64,000 bases of DNA, taken from contig JADILM010000006.1 in the NCBI GenBank assembly GCA_016617785.1, positions 1,302,001 through 1,366,000 of the forward strand, in the 5' to 3' direction. Both the position numbers and the translations under genes were made by a program. Below the pieces are notes generated by a model. It ran no database searches. It saw nothing but the letters and a program-made list of their open reading frames with translations, and was not told the origin of the DNA. This DNA is from Sporobolomyces roseus (lineage: Eukaryota > Basidiomycota > Microbotryomycetes > Sporidiobolales > Sporidiobolaceae). Within the stretch, counting starts at the first letter, position 1. Each line of letters begins with the position of its first letter. This document shows positions 36,312-46,801 of this stretch, piece after piece.

Positions 36312-37951
36312 TCAATCACCTCCCGCCGTGACTCCACCTCCCGCTCCACCTCCCGAACCTCCTAAGCTCAATCCTTCGAATCCCCATCCCTCTACTCCAC
36401 CCCCCAAAACATCCAATTCATTCCGAATAGCTTGTCTAGCTACCGCATCGATTTCTTTACTCAAGACCGCAATCAATTTCTAACACACACGCAATTTCAT
36501 CCCAATACAACATCAGTTCATTAATAGTTTCACTGCTTTCGCCGGAGAGGGATGAAGAGGGGAGGAAACGTACTTTTAATCTCGAATCTATTTTCACTAC
36601 TATTTCCGCTAGATTTTGAGACAAACCTCCCGAGTTCGAGTTCGAGGAAGTGGACTTGAGCGATTCTGATGATGATGGAGGAAAGAAAGAAGTTGAGGAA
36701 GAAGAGAGCGAGGGGTTTGAGGAGGAGAGGGAGGACGAAGAACCGAGGTAGGAATAGATTTTCGTATAGGTCTCGATCAGGAGCTCACAAGTTGTAGTCA
36801 GGACTTGGAAATAATCCAAATCGAAGGGCTGTGATGTCGAAGGGAGTTCCGACTCAGTCCCGTGAAGCAGGATGTGAGTAGAGGAAACTTTGTCGACTCA
36901 CGATATTCGGAATGAATAAATACCCACTCTCTCCTCCCTCACCACTCGCAAACTCTGCACCTCCACCTCCACCTCCACCTCCCTGACCTCCTTGTCCAGG
37001 CTTGTCTTTCTCCCCCGGTCTCTTCTTGCCTCTAAACAATCCTTTCTGAGTCCCTCTCCCTCCTCCTCCAGTACCCAAACTAGTCCCTACCCCAGAAGAG
37101 GTCGCCAAAGTCGACAGCAAAGAGAATTTATCTTCTGGGATTTGATCGAATTCTGAAGAGAGGTGTTGTAAACCTCGGAGGAAATCGTGCGCTGGTTGAA
37201 TGTCGAGGAGGGAGGAGAGGGACATTCCGAGTATTGCGAGACGTGTAGAACTGTATGAGAGACGGAGGGTGGGTGAGTTATGAGAGGGATGGGAGACAGA
37301 GAGGAAGGGAAGAAATTGACCGTGATCGCATTTTCTCGTTTGGGAATGAGGAGCGCAAGTCGGATGTCGTTAAGAGTACAGTCTACATATCGTGAGGGTA
37401 GACATCGATTTAGTTCAATGAAAAGGGTCCGTGTCGAGAGCAACTCCCTCGAATGAATCGAGAGAAGAGAGAGAGAGTGCTCACGTTGAACCAATAAACT
37501 TTACCCATTCCAGCATTCCTCAAATAAGTCCAAGCGGTGATCCTTTTCGCCACGAGCTGTCTCAATCCTTCCAATGTACTACTCAAACTCGCACTAGGAA
37601 CATTTGGGAAACTTGCGACACCACCTCCTGTTGGAATCCCTGTTGTTGAACTGAGGGAAGGTGTAGTAGATGACATGGTGATTGGTGAATCTGGTGAAGT
37701 TGAGAGAGACGCCGAAGGGATTACTAGGGTGTAATCTGTTGTCGAATCAAAGTCGGATGAGAGGGAAGGTGTAGGGGGTAAAGGAGTCGAGAGGATAGAC
37801 GAGTGGGACGCGCGAGAGAGTGTGAGTTTGAATGCTGATGACTAAATACTCATGGGATTAGTTGAGGGAGAGGGGAGACGAGAGAGGGAGAGGAACTTGC
37901 CTTGCGACGCAGACGAGGTGGTCGATGACTACCGCTACTACCAGAGTCCAT
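36312..37951 (-). CDS. Uncharacterised conserved-looking protein; GC-AG first intron
   Basis: Minus strand exons in coding order 37951-37901, 37841-37485, 37382-37321, 37250-36902, 36828-36574, 36479-36312; 413 residues. I cannot name the family. A Ser/Pro-rich head is followed by a helical region (LRQLVAKRITAWTYLRNA, VYWFNTVLLTTSDLRS), a Gly-rich low-complexity linker, then another helical region (DYFQVLTTTCELLIETYTKI and AEIVVKIDSRLKKLIAVLSK). This two-part helical layout split by low complexity suggests a real, constrained protein and not a random ORF. The first intron (37842-37900) begins AAG|GCAAGT, the standard GC-AG donor, with branch CTAAT and acceptor ATTTAG; no GT donor gives an open frame. 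Confidence 0.65.
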
Positions 37952-38098
37952 ACACTACACTTTGGACTCCCCTACGTAGTTGGAATTATCAGAGCAGCGA
38001 GAAGTGTAAGCTAGAGAGATGAAGCGAGTTTCATCATCGTTGCAAAGTTGAATCGCCCTGTCCCTTCTACCTCTCACTCCACTTCCTTACACCTCTCA

Positions 38099-38883
38099 AT
38101 GGTCCTTCAGAACAAGCACAAAGCGGCCGCATCTCGACAATACAAGAAAACTCATTCCCTTCCCCTCTCTTCCTCTTCTTCTTCTTCAACCTCCACTTCC
38201 ACCTCTCACACACCGAAAGAAACAGGTCAAGAACGTTCACTACGACTCGGATCGAATGCAGATAGATATATTGAATCAGATGAGGAAGAACAAGGGGAGA
38301 ATGAAGAAGAAGTAGACGAGGAATTATTAGGTACGCTCTCTCTTCTTACGCTCTATCCCTTCGCGCGTTAAGGCTGATACGAGTAGAGAGGATATACAGC
38401 TCATCAAGCATCAGAAGCTGAAGCGTTAGCCGCATTCTTGGCTGCTCAACAAGAGAAATTGGCTTTACCGACGACTCCTGCGAAAGAAGTAGAAGGTCAA
38501 GATGAGGAGGACGTAGATGATTCGTTCAAGCATTTACGGATAGCAGAGAAGGGAGGAGGAAAGAAAGGCAAAGTGGTGAGAGGGGAGAGAGGGATCGAGT
38601 TGGAAGGGGAAGCGCAGAGAGCTCAAGCTATTAGAGGTGCGTTCTCACTTTCGCATCCTCCAATCGCTTCAAACTGGTACTGATGAAGTTCGAAAGATGC
38701 ACAGATCTTAAAGATAGATTCGCTGTCTCTTCACCACCACCACCGATCGCGCCGAGTAATGGAGGAAAGAAGGAGAGCAAGTCGACGATTGGAGCCATGA
38801 GGAAACCACCACCATTACCTGGACAACAACCTTTGAAAGAGGGTGCGAGAGGTGGAGAGGATTTCTTAGATTCATTGCTGTGA
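38099..38883 (+). CDS. Small acidic low-complexity protein, unknown
   Basis: Exons 38099-38330, 38400-38636, 38705-38883; 215 residues. No family recognised. A basic start (VLQNKHKAAASRQYKK) leads to a Ser run, an acidic patch (DEEEQGENEEEVDEE), a short helix (ALAAFLAAQQEKL) and a Pro/Lys tail ending FLDSLL. Starts 147 bp from the oppositely oriented neighbour. Three exons with clean splice signals support it being a gene. A nuclear or nucleolar role is possible from composition, no more. Confidence 0.6.
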
Positions 38884-39263
38884 ATCCATCATTGTCTCTC
38901 GAGAAGACAAGCTCCGAGTCCGAGTGCGATCGAGAGAAAGATGGATAGATAAGAATGAGAGGGTTTTCGAGTTTTTGCTTGCAACATGGTGGTTGGAGAG
39001 GAAAGGGTAACTAGATTCAAAGGGTATGTAGGGCAGGGAGAATGAAAAAAGGGGAATATTGCTACAACACTGTGAGGATATACGGTAAAGGGCAACAAAC
39101 AAGGTTGGGATGGGAGCAAGAAAAATGATAATCAGGGTTTTTTCGGGTTGCGAGGATTTCCAGGTATTGTCAGTGATGAAAAGAGATTGATGATATGAAG
39201 GGAGAACTTGATGAGTGCGGAAAGGAGAGCAAAAGGAAGGAAGGAAGGACGATAAAGTGTTTT
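38884..39263. other. Convergent 3' intergenic region
   Basis: 380 bp between convergent stops. A minus-strand open frame here continues out of the next gene's frame region but lacks features. Probably 3'UTR sequence. Confidence 0.4.
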
Positions 39264-40481
39264 TTAACCTATAGCTGAATTCAACTTCCTTTCCAATTTC
39301 TTTCCAATCTTGTGTCCACCAAACCTCATATCCAATTTGAACCCATCCCAACTCCTCTTCATCCCATGTACACCGGCATCTACCAAATTCCCATCCTCTC
39401 TTTTCCCCCTCTGTTTCGAACTCTTCGCGAATGAATTATATCCACTCTCATTCTGACCTGCTGAAGGGTTGAGAGAGAGCCGTGCGGTCGAGGAGGAGAG
39501 GGAATGGGAATCAGAGTTGAGCGGTAAAGGGGGAGGGGAACGGAGAGAGGGTTGAACAGAGGATAGAGTGTGAGAGGGTGCAGGGGGTTGGAAGGAAGAA
39601 GTCGTTTGTTGTGGTCTCAGGCGAGAAGCGGAGGGACGAAGAGAAGACGCTGTACGGTCGAGAGAGGAACGGTCGTATTCTTTTGAAGAGCGTTTCGTGG
39701 AAGGGCTCGGAGCTCGTGGGACTCCTCCTCCTCCGATTGTATCGAGTGATGTACGACCTTGATCGAGGTAAGAAGGGATAGCGGAACGAGTAGGAGGGTA
39801 CAGGGTCGAAGAATGGTGGTGATGTCGATTCGCGTGTGAGGTGGAAGTTGTTCGATGTGTAGATTGGTAAGTGTAGGGAGAGGATTGGAAGCCGGATCCT
39901 TGAGAGGAGGTCGAGGAGGATGAAGCGGATGATGCAGAATCGTCGTCGTTTGGGATTCCGTCGATTTCTCGTTTAGTTCTTCGAGCAGTTCGGGCTTGGA
40001 TGTGAACTGGAGTCGCCGTTCGGAATTGAACGTCTGTAACCATTGAAGTTGTCAGCTCCTCGGCAGCAATACAGAGACAGTGTAGAGACTGACATTCACT
40101 ATCGTGTGCGACCCCATCCGCATCCACTTTGAGATTACTCTTTGTCACTTCATCAGGTCTCCTCCTCTCTTTCTGTCTCTCCCTTCTCTCCTTCTGTCTC
40201 TCTTTTACTTCCTCTATCCTGTCCCTCACTCTCGCACCAGTTCCTCCAGCTCCTCCTACCGAAGAAAGTAACCCGCCTCCTCTCGAACTAGTTCCTCCAG
40301 TCAAGACACTCGCTGCGCTAGAGCTCGTCGATGCTTGTTGATAGCCTGTGTGACCTACTCCTGCGAAAGTGTAGGCGGCAGAGTAGGTGTGACCGCCTGG
40401 GAGAGGAGGGAGTACAGTTCGTTCGATCCCTTCTCGTCGGAGTTTGTTCCGTGGTTGGTACGAAGATCCATAGAGTGACAT
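39264..40481 (-). CDS. Disordered Ser/Arg-rich protein, unknown
   Basis: Minus strand exons in coding order 40481-40094, 40033-39264; 385 residues. No family recognised. The N-terminus has a conserved-looking LPPLPGGHTYSAAYTFAG, followed by a very basic helix (RDRIEEVKERQKERRERQ), then Ser/Thr/His-rich disorder and a C-terminal block (MKRSWDGFKLDMRFGGHK). The 60-nt intron is in frame and free of stops, but its GTCAGT donor, GCTGACAAC branch and TTACAG acceptor argue that it is spliced. Otherwise the protein would be 405 residues. Confidence 0.6.
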   Translation of the reverse strand: MSLYGSSYQPRNKLRREGIERTVLPPLPGGHTYSAAYTFAGVGHTGYQQASTSSSAASVLTGGTSSRGGGLLSSVGGAGGTGARVRDRIEEVKERQKERRERQKERRRPDEVTKSNLKVDADGVAHDSECQSLHCLCIAAEELTTSMVTDVQFRTATPVHIQARTARRTKREIDGIPNDDDSASSASSSSTSSQGSGFQSSPYTYQSTHRTTSTSHANRHHHHSSTLYPPTRSAIPSYLDQGRTSLDTIGGGGVPRAPSPSTKRSSKEYDRSSLDRTASSLRPSASRLRPQQTTSSFQPPAPSHTLSSVQPSLRSPPPLPLNSDSHSLSSSTARLSLNPSAGQNESGYNSFAKSSKQRGKREDGNLVDAGVHGMKRSWDGFKLDMRFGGHKIGKKLERKLNSAIG

Positions 40482-40947
40482 CCTTCAACGATCTTGGTAA
40501 GTGTAGGGAGGAGTGAATTTGACCAAGTTCGGCGATTCGGGGAAAGGGAAAGAGAGATGGGAATATCGAGATGACACTCAAGTCAATTCGATCAAACGAA
40601 TGGACGAGATCTACGAGAGTTGCGGCAGTACTGTAGTGGTTTGCGCTTCGTCGTGTTAGCTCTGCAGTCCTCCTGGTTGAAATTTGCGGAGGTGAGTGAA
40701 TGTGAGGAATTGAGAGAAACTTCCGAGAGATGAAGGTGAACCTCTACCCTTCACTCTCCTCTTGGGACTCCGATCGATACGAGACAACTCAGAACTACTC
40801 TCAAGAACGAGTTCAGGCCTTCCAAATTCCTCAAGAGCGTGATCTTCTGCCTCTTCCCGTCCTCCTTCACCGCCTCGCTCTGAACCTCTCCGGAACCTCT
40901 AGCACATCCTCCAGCCTATCAGCTCAGAGCGAGAAAGATAGAGTCTC
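40482..40947. other. Divergent promoter region
   Basis: 466 bp between two divergent genes. An open frame from 40730 runs toward the glycosylase start but has no coding character that I can defend. Probably the shared promoter and 5'UTRs. Confidence 0.45.
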
Positions 40948-42643
40948 ATGCCTGAGCTACCCGAAGTAGAAGCAGCAAGATCCCGCTTGGAAAAGTTAGT
41001 CTTCTCTTTTTCCCCCTCTGCGAACCATCTCCTTCCTTCGTTCTCGCACAGCTGACGATTACTGCGAAAGGTTAGAGCAGCTCGAGGTAACACTATAGTA
41101 TCGGTAGTGACGAATGACGATCCGATCGTTTACTCTGGTTGCACTCATGCTACTTTCGTAAGTTTCGATTCTCTTCTGTCCCGTTGCACCTCATGAAGCT
41201 GACTTTCATTCGACTCCTAGGCTACCGCAATCGAGAACAAGACGGTAAAGGAGGTGAAGCGACTCGGCAAGAACTTCTATGTGCGTCTATCCCTCTTGAC
41301 AACTCTGAACGAATAACTGATTCTTCCTCTATCTTTCGATAGATGATTCTCTCTTCGCCACCTTACCCAATCTTTCATTTCGGTATGTCTGGTATCGCAC
41401 ACGTTCGAGGATCCCCTTCACCCGTCTACCGAGTCCCACGATCGAAACATGTCGACGAAGAATGGCCTCCAAAATATATGAAGTGTTGCTTGACTTTGAG
41501 GGGGGAGGATGGGACTGAGAGTGAATGGGCATTCTGTGATCCGAGGAGGTTGGGGAGGATCAAGTTGGTCGATTGCGATGAAGGGGAGGTTGAGAAAGTG
41601 AAACCGCTCAGCGATCTGGGTGCGTTACTTCTCGTCAAACTCACGCGTGACCAGCAGCTGACGCTCGAGATTTCTTCAAGTTGCACAGGTCGTGATCCTT
41701 TACTCGATATGCCGCCGCTCGAAACGCTCAGTACTGCTTTGTTGAAACGACATGCACCGATCAAAGCAGTCTTGCTAGATCAAAACGGACCTCTCTGCGG
41801 TATAGGAAACTACATGGTCGATGAAATCCTTTACCAATCCGCTATCGTATGTCTCCTCTTTCTCTCCCTTCACTCCGTCCCTAACCTCATTTCTTTCCAT
41901 AGCATCCATCACATCCTTCCTCTGCACTTTCCGGAGCTCAACTCGCGACACTTCATACCCAGATCAGGCTAGTGACAGTGACCGCAGTCGAAGCAGATGC
42001 GGATGCTTCGAAGTTCCCGAAGGATTGGTTGTTCTCTGCGAGGTGGAGTAAAGGAAAGAAACAAAAAGATTTCATCCTCGTTCGTTTCTCGCTCTCATTA
42101 GAACTCTTTTTGTCGTATACAAGGACTGATGGAAAAGTTGAGAATGAACAGCCGGATGGAACGAGTTCGAGTATCTCGTTTGTTACGGTCGGAGGCAGAA
42201 CGAGTGCAGTCGTCGATAGAGTTCAGATCTTACCGGAGGGAATCGTGAAACCGAAAAGAGGAGGTGGTGCAAAGGGTAAACGGAAAGTGGAGGATGAGGA
42301 GGAAGTGAGTGAGGAGGGAACAGCAGAGGTTACGACGCCGAAGAAGAAAGCGAGGACAGGAAAGGGAAAGGTTACAAAGGTCAAGGTGGAAATTGAGCAA
42401 GTCGTCGAGGAAGTTCTTGATGCGAAGAATGCTGATGACGATATGGGGGACGAGATGGGGGACGAAGGAGTCGAATTGTCGGACGGAATCATCGTATGTT
42501 TGAGCCATTCTTCACGATCTTCCTGGTGTGTTGACCTTTGCCCTCACGCACAGACCTCACCACATTTTAAGCGAACGAGACGGACTATCAAGATCGATTA
42601 CAGCGAGGGCGATGTCGTCGAGGAGAGCGGTAATGAAGGATAG
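40948..42643 (+). CDS. Formamidopyrimidine-DNA glycosylase (MutM/Fpg type, zincless)
   Basis: Exons 40948-40998, 41071-41157, 41221-41280, 41343-41619, 41689-41846, 41903-42493, 42554-42643; 437 residues. Base-excision repair enzyme removing oxidised purines. The N-terminus MPELPEVE supplies the catalytic Pro and Glu; ILSSPPYPIFHFGMSG, FCDPRRLGRIKL, LLDQNGPLCGIGNYMVDEIL (H2TH) follow. The end of the domain reads ISFVTVGGRTSAVV with no Cys4 zinc finger, as in plant and fungal Fpg. A Lys/Glu-rich tail of about 150 residues follows, suggesting nuclear localisation. The first donor must be GTCTTC to keep frame, although a better GTTAGT lies five bases upstream; that junction is uncertain. A segment near 42081-42124 could be an unspliced or missed intron. 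Confidence 0.88.
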
Positions 42644-43039
42644 CGCTGTGCCCTCGTTTTTGCAATACTCAGGACGATTCCCACGACGAATGAGCTCTGC
42701 GAAGTGAGGGCTGTCGAATGCTATGTGAGAAGACTTGGAGAGAGCCGATTGCGAATGAGTTTTCGTTTGAAAGGACTCGAGTGCACAAACTGCTCGCAAA
42801 GCGCTCAGGGGTAGGATTGAAGGAAGCGCAGTGGAATTTGGTGGTGACGCAACCGCCAATTTCGACTCGATTCTCCACGCACGCTCTTCCCGCTCTTCTC
42901 TCTTTCTCCCCTTCACTTCACCGTTTCCTCTCTCACTCAACTCACCCCAACTTTTGTGAGTCTTTCTCAGCAAGTGTATCACGAGCAATCACTGATACCT
43001 TCTTGTAAGGGATCTCACAGAACACTTCAAATCTTCAAC
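42644..43039. other. Intergenic region glycosylase-DUF4267-like
   Basis: 396 bp; CT-rich in the last 150 bp, probably promoter and 5'UTR. Opposing open frames here have no recognisable content. Confidence 0.4.
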
Positions 43040-43976
43040 ATGTCTGGACTTTCATCCCCTTCTTCGTGGCTCACTCTCCAAACCCACCAACGATCGGTTA
43101 ACGTGAGTTATACAATTCAAATGAGCGGGATGAGCGGCAAGCGAGGGCGTCATACGAGGCACACGAGAAGAGGTTTCTCCTCCCACCCCACGTCGACGTT
43201 GCACCTCTGCCGATCTCATCTCGCTTTGATTCACCTCGCTGTTTTCGAAACGTCTTACTGACTTTGCTTTTTCTACTCTTGTCTACAGCTCCTTTCCATC
43301 ATCGTGAGTGACAGTTCCCGCTCATGAGATCAATTCGAGAACGTGCAGCTGACCTTGAATTCGCAATTTCATAGAAAATCGGAACTGGTCTTGCTGGATT
43401 CCTCGCCCCTGCCTTCTGCGCCTCTACTAAGGGTCCCTTCCGCTGTGAGTAGACCGTTCAGTTAGTTGACCCAGCGTTGAACTAATTCGAATGACTTCGC
43501 GTCACAGACGGTTCCCGAGGATTCTCTGCTTCCACCAAGTCTGGATCCCAGGGTGCCACCGCTTCCGTCTCTGTTGGCCACAACACCACTCAACCCGGAG
43601 ATGCTTCCGAGCTCGCCATTGCGTACGTCGAGATTCTGTGTCGAATTCACTCCACTTTTTGACTGACTTTCCTCGTTTCGTAGCGTCCGTCTCACTGCTG
43701 CCCGTGATATCATCCTCGGTCTCTTGATGCGTGACTCCACCGCTGCCGTTGTCACCCGAGCAGTCCGTAAGTGATCGTTCCCTCGCCGTTGCGGAAGAAT
43801 CCTACTCACTCTTTTGTTTTTGTCCAACAGAGGCTGATCTTATCACCGACGTCCTCGACATCGCCGCCGCTGCCCTCGGATGGATCGAGGGTGGTCTCAG
43901 CAAAGAGAGCGCATTGAGTGTGGCCGGATTCGCTGGATCCGCCGCTGCCCTCTCCCTCTACATTCTCAACAACTAA
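43040..43976 (+). CDS. Small integral membrane protein (DUF4267-like)
   Basis: Exons 43040-43102, 43289-43303, 43375-43444, 43508-43622, 43684-43766, 43831-43976; 163 residues. About four hydrophobic stretches (GTGLAGFLAPAFCAS, AARDIILGLLM, ITDVLDIAAAALGW, GSAAALSLYIL) and a mid-protein RLTAARDIILGLL resemble DUF4267 integral membrane proteins; function unknown. Exon 2 is only 15 nt (LLSII). Codon use is strongly biased to C-ending codons (GCC, CTC, ATC, GAC), which in fungi usually marks a highly expressed gene. An AATAAA occurs at 44003-44008, just after the stop. Its last intron, last exon and about 500 bp of 3' flank recur 1.68 kb downstream. Confidence 0.75.
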
Positions 43977-45435
43977 AAAACCTCTCAACCTAATCAATAG
44001 TAAATAAAGTCACATTCGTCCAAGTTTCCTGTGTTGTCCCCCCTGGTTCTCCTTTTAGTTGATTCTGAATTCGCATCGAGCGCCCGTCGAGCAAATATCC
44101 CAAATTTCATTCCAAAAACGTTACATTCTCTTCGTCCGTTCGCTCGAGAGTCTATTCGCATTGCCTCCGCTCCTGACCCTGACATACGCCGCAACGTCGC
44201 TTTGATGGCACTCGCACAGCGTTGAGCTTTCGCTCCTGCCCGTCCCTTCGCTGCGAACACGCCTCGAAGTGTGAACACCGCTCCTCGATTCGTATCTCCT
44301 GCTAAACCCCAACCTGTAGTCATATCGACCCTTCTCGGCGACGTCAGTATACAGCATTTGTATGAGCATAAGCTCAAACGGTTCCGAGGCAACGCACTCT
44401 GCCCAATTTCACTGCGATCACCTTCTTGATTGCACTTTTCCTCCCTCCTTTTTGCAAGCTTGAGACGTTGGCTGAATACCAATGACTCAATAAGGTGCCT
44501 ACCTACCGACGTTGAGGTCGAAAGTTGGAAATGGTCGACCCAAGGTTGCTTCGTATTCTCGAATACAGCGCGAACGATCCGAAACTCTGGCCACTCGCTC
44601 ACTCTTCTCGCCTTGCCGTGAAGCTCAGCGTTTGAATTGTCAACACGGAGGAACATTGTCGTTAACGAGAGTAACCGAATCCAAAAAGCTGACGAGACTA
44701 AGCATGGCCAGAAATTGATTTCGATAGGGACTCGTTTCTGGACTCGAGAAATCGACTCGAGCTGGGCAAGTACGGCTCGACGTCGCGAAATAGTCTAAAC
44801 AAGGCCGACGAGCGAGTGACAGTCCGGAGATTGAAAGTTCCGACGTTTGACCCGAATCGACTGTATTCGACTCGAATTGATCAGCTTCGCTTCGACGTCC
44901 CAATTTTTCGACGATCCCGCTCAAACTTGGTGAGTGTGTCCTTTCGAGTCGTAATAGGTCCATTATATGGCGACGAATCGTGATTGGGCAAAAGTCGACA
45001 AGTCGAAAATCGAGATGGGGGCTTGGTTGCGAAAAAGGCGAGGAAAGTCAAAGCGAGGCTAATGCAAATGAACAGGCTGGCTGAGCTCCCAAATATCCCC
45101 TCGGCAGCTCCACGACCACCTCACTCAGCGGACGAGAGCTAGAGTAGTCAAACCTGCGAGAGGTGAGGCGGGAGAGCCCGTCAACAAGTTCTGCGAGATT
45201 CGTGGCTTTCGTGCGCTGCGATCACGCTAGTGAGCACCGGCTTTTGGTCGTCATGTTATCAGTATGGGCCTGCTTCTGTCTGCTCGGACGTAGACCGGCG
45301 GTACTGACGAGGTGAGAACAGGGTCTATAGCCGAACTCTCTTCTTTCGAAAACCTTTACAAATCCGAGCTCTCGCAATCTTCTGTCCGCTCCTCTGCTAC
45401 AGGTCAGGATCAAAATTACTTTGAGACTGTCACTG
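43977..45435. other. Gene-poor stretch after DUF4267-like gene, first copy of duplicated 3' flank
   Basis: From 43977 to about 44490 this is the 3' flank that recurs at 45655-46165. The rest (44500-45435) holds no gene I can support. A 220-codon minus-strand open frame (43994-44656) lies over the repeat; between the two copies its differences are mostly amino-acid changing, so it does not look protein-coding. Confidence 0.5.
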
Positions 45436-45654
45436 TGTAGTCCGTAAGTGATCGATTCCGTCACGTCGTTGCGGAGGAATCCTATTCATACTTTTTCTCG
45501 CTCAACAGAGGCCGACCTCATCACCGACGTTCTCGACATCGCCGCCGCTGCCCTCGGATGGATTGAAGGAGGCTTGTCAAAGGAGAGCGCACTTTCCGTG
45601 GGAGGATTCGCAGCAACCGCCGCTGCTCTTTCTCTTTACATTCTCAACAACTAA
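45436..45654 (+). pseudogene. Duplicated terminal intron and exon of the DUF4267-like gene
   Basis: TAGTCC|GTAAGTGATCG copies the end of exon 5 and the donor of the upstream gene; the acceptor CTCAACAG at 45508 is followed by a 146-nt exon (45509-45654) encoding 48 residues that differ from the parent at only three positions (A to G, G to A, S to T). Upstream exons are missing and the exon-5 remnant has a TAG in frame, so as a separate gene it is broken. The exon itself is fully open and splice-competent and could act as an alternative last exon of the upstream gene. Confidence 0.8.
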
Positions 45655-46801
45655 AAAACCCCTCAACCTAATCAATAGTAAATAAAGTCACATTCGTCCA
45701 AGTTTCCCTGTTGTCCCCCCTGGTTTCTCTTTTAGTTGATTCTGAATTCGTATCGAGCGCCCGTCGAGCAAATATCCCAAATTTCACTCCAAAAACGCTA
45801 CATTCTCTTCGTCCGTTCGCTCGAGAGTCTGTTCGCACCGCCTCTCATCGTCTGTAACGCATTGAGTTATCGCCCGGATTTCGCACTCGCACAGCTTTGA
45901 GCTTCTGCGTCTCGACTTCCCTTCGCTGCGAACACGCCTCTTGAACATCGCTCCTCAAAGTGTGTTGCTGCTGATGCTGTACCCCAGTGGGACAGCCCCT
46001 CTCTGCGTTGTCAGCATACAACATTCGTGCGAGCGTAGTTTGCAACGGTTTCAAGGGGAATGCAGTATAAATTCAATCGCCTTCTTGATTGCTCCTGCGC
46101 TTTCTGCTACTATACTCCACAATCTTCAAACGATGGCTGGCATCCAATGACTCGCCGAGCTCTGCGTCGTCACCAAGTGCGAATGAGAGCTCAAGCCTTT
46201 TTAGAAATCGACCTTTTGGTATCGACGATTTTGCGAAACACTTCGCTAGACGATATCGATGCTCCACAACTCCTCTCTCCTCCTCTATCTCCAGTATTTC
46301 TCCTTACTTTCACATAACGTCGTCGGTCAGATTCTGCACGGTTATGGTAACTCGGGCTCACTTTGACAGAATGAGCTTTGCGAAGGAGGAAAGAATCGAT
46401 CTTTCGCGGAAACTTACCTCGAGCAGTTGTCCAACTTGAGGATGACAAGTTGACTGATTTGTCTCCATACATGCGGCCACGCGAGCAGAGAAGCCGTGGC
46501 TACTGTAGTTAGCGGAGACCCAGAAAGTTCTTTCTCTTCGTTCGGTGTGCGGAGTAGTTGATGGACCCTCTTTTCACCCTCGCTTGAAATCTGAGTTCTT
46601 TTGTGGCTAGACATCCTCTTGCTCTTCACTTCTGACTACGCTACCTTCCTTGCGAAACGACCACCTGACTCTTTTCAGCTTCGATCAGTATTTGCCGGAG
46701 CTAAAACCCACGAGGAAACCGTACCTATTACCCGAAAACGTTTGTCTTCTCTTTCCCTTTTCTCACTCCTCTCTCTATCCAAAAGGCTTACCACGATCAG
46801 T
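45655..46801. other. Second copy of duplicated 3' flank and upstream region of the next gene
   Basis: 45655-45840 is about 95 percent identical by eye to 43977-44160, including the block from CTCAACCTAATCAATAG through AATAAAGTCAC. Weaker similarity continues to about 46165. The remainder to 46801 has no gene I can support. Confidence 0.6.

Noticed and set aside
36217..36483. Plus-strand open frame at the end of the unknown minus-strand gene
   Set aside because: Antisense shadow of the Gly-rich final exon (reads as Pro-rich).
43994..44656. 220-codon minus-strand open frame downstream of the DUF4267-like gene
   Set aside because: It lies over the duplicated flank; differences between the two copies are mainly amino-acid changing and the frame is not kept through the second copy, so it does not behave like coding sequence.
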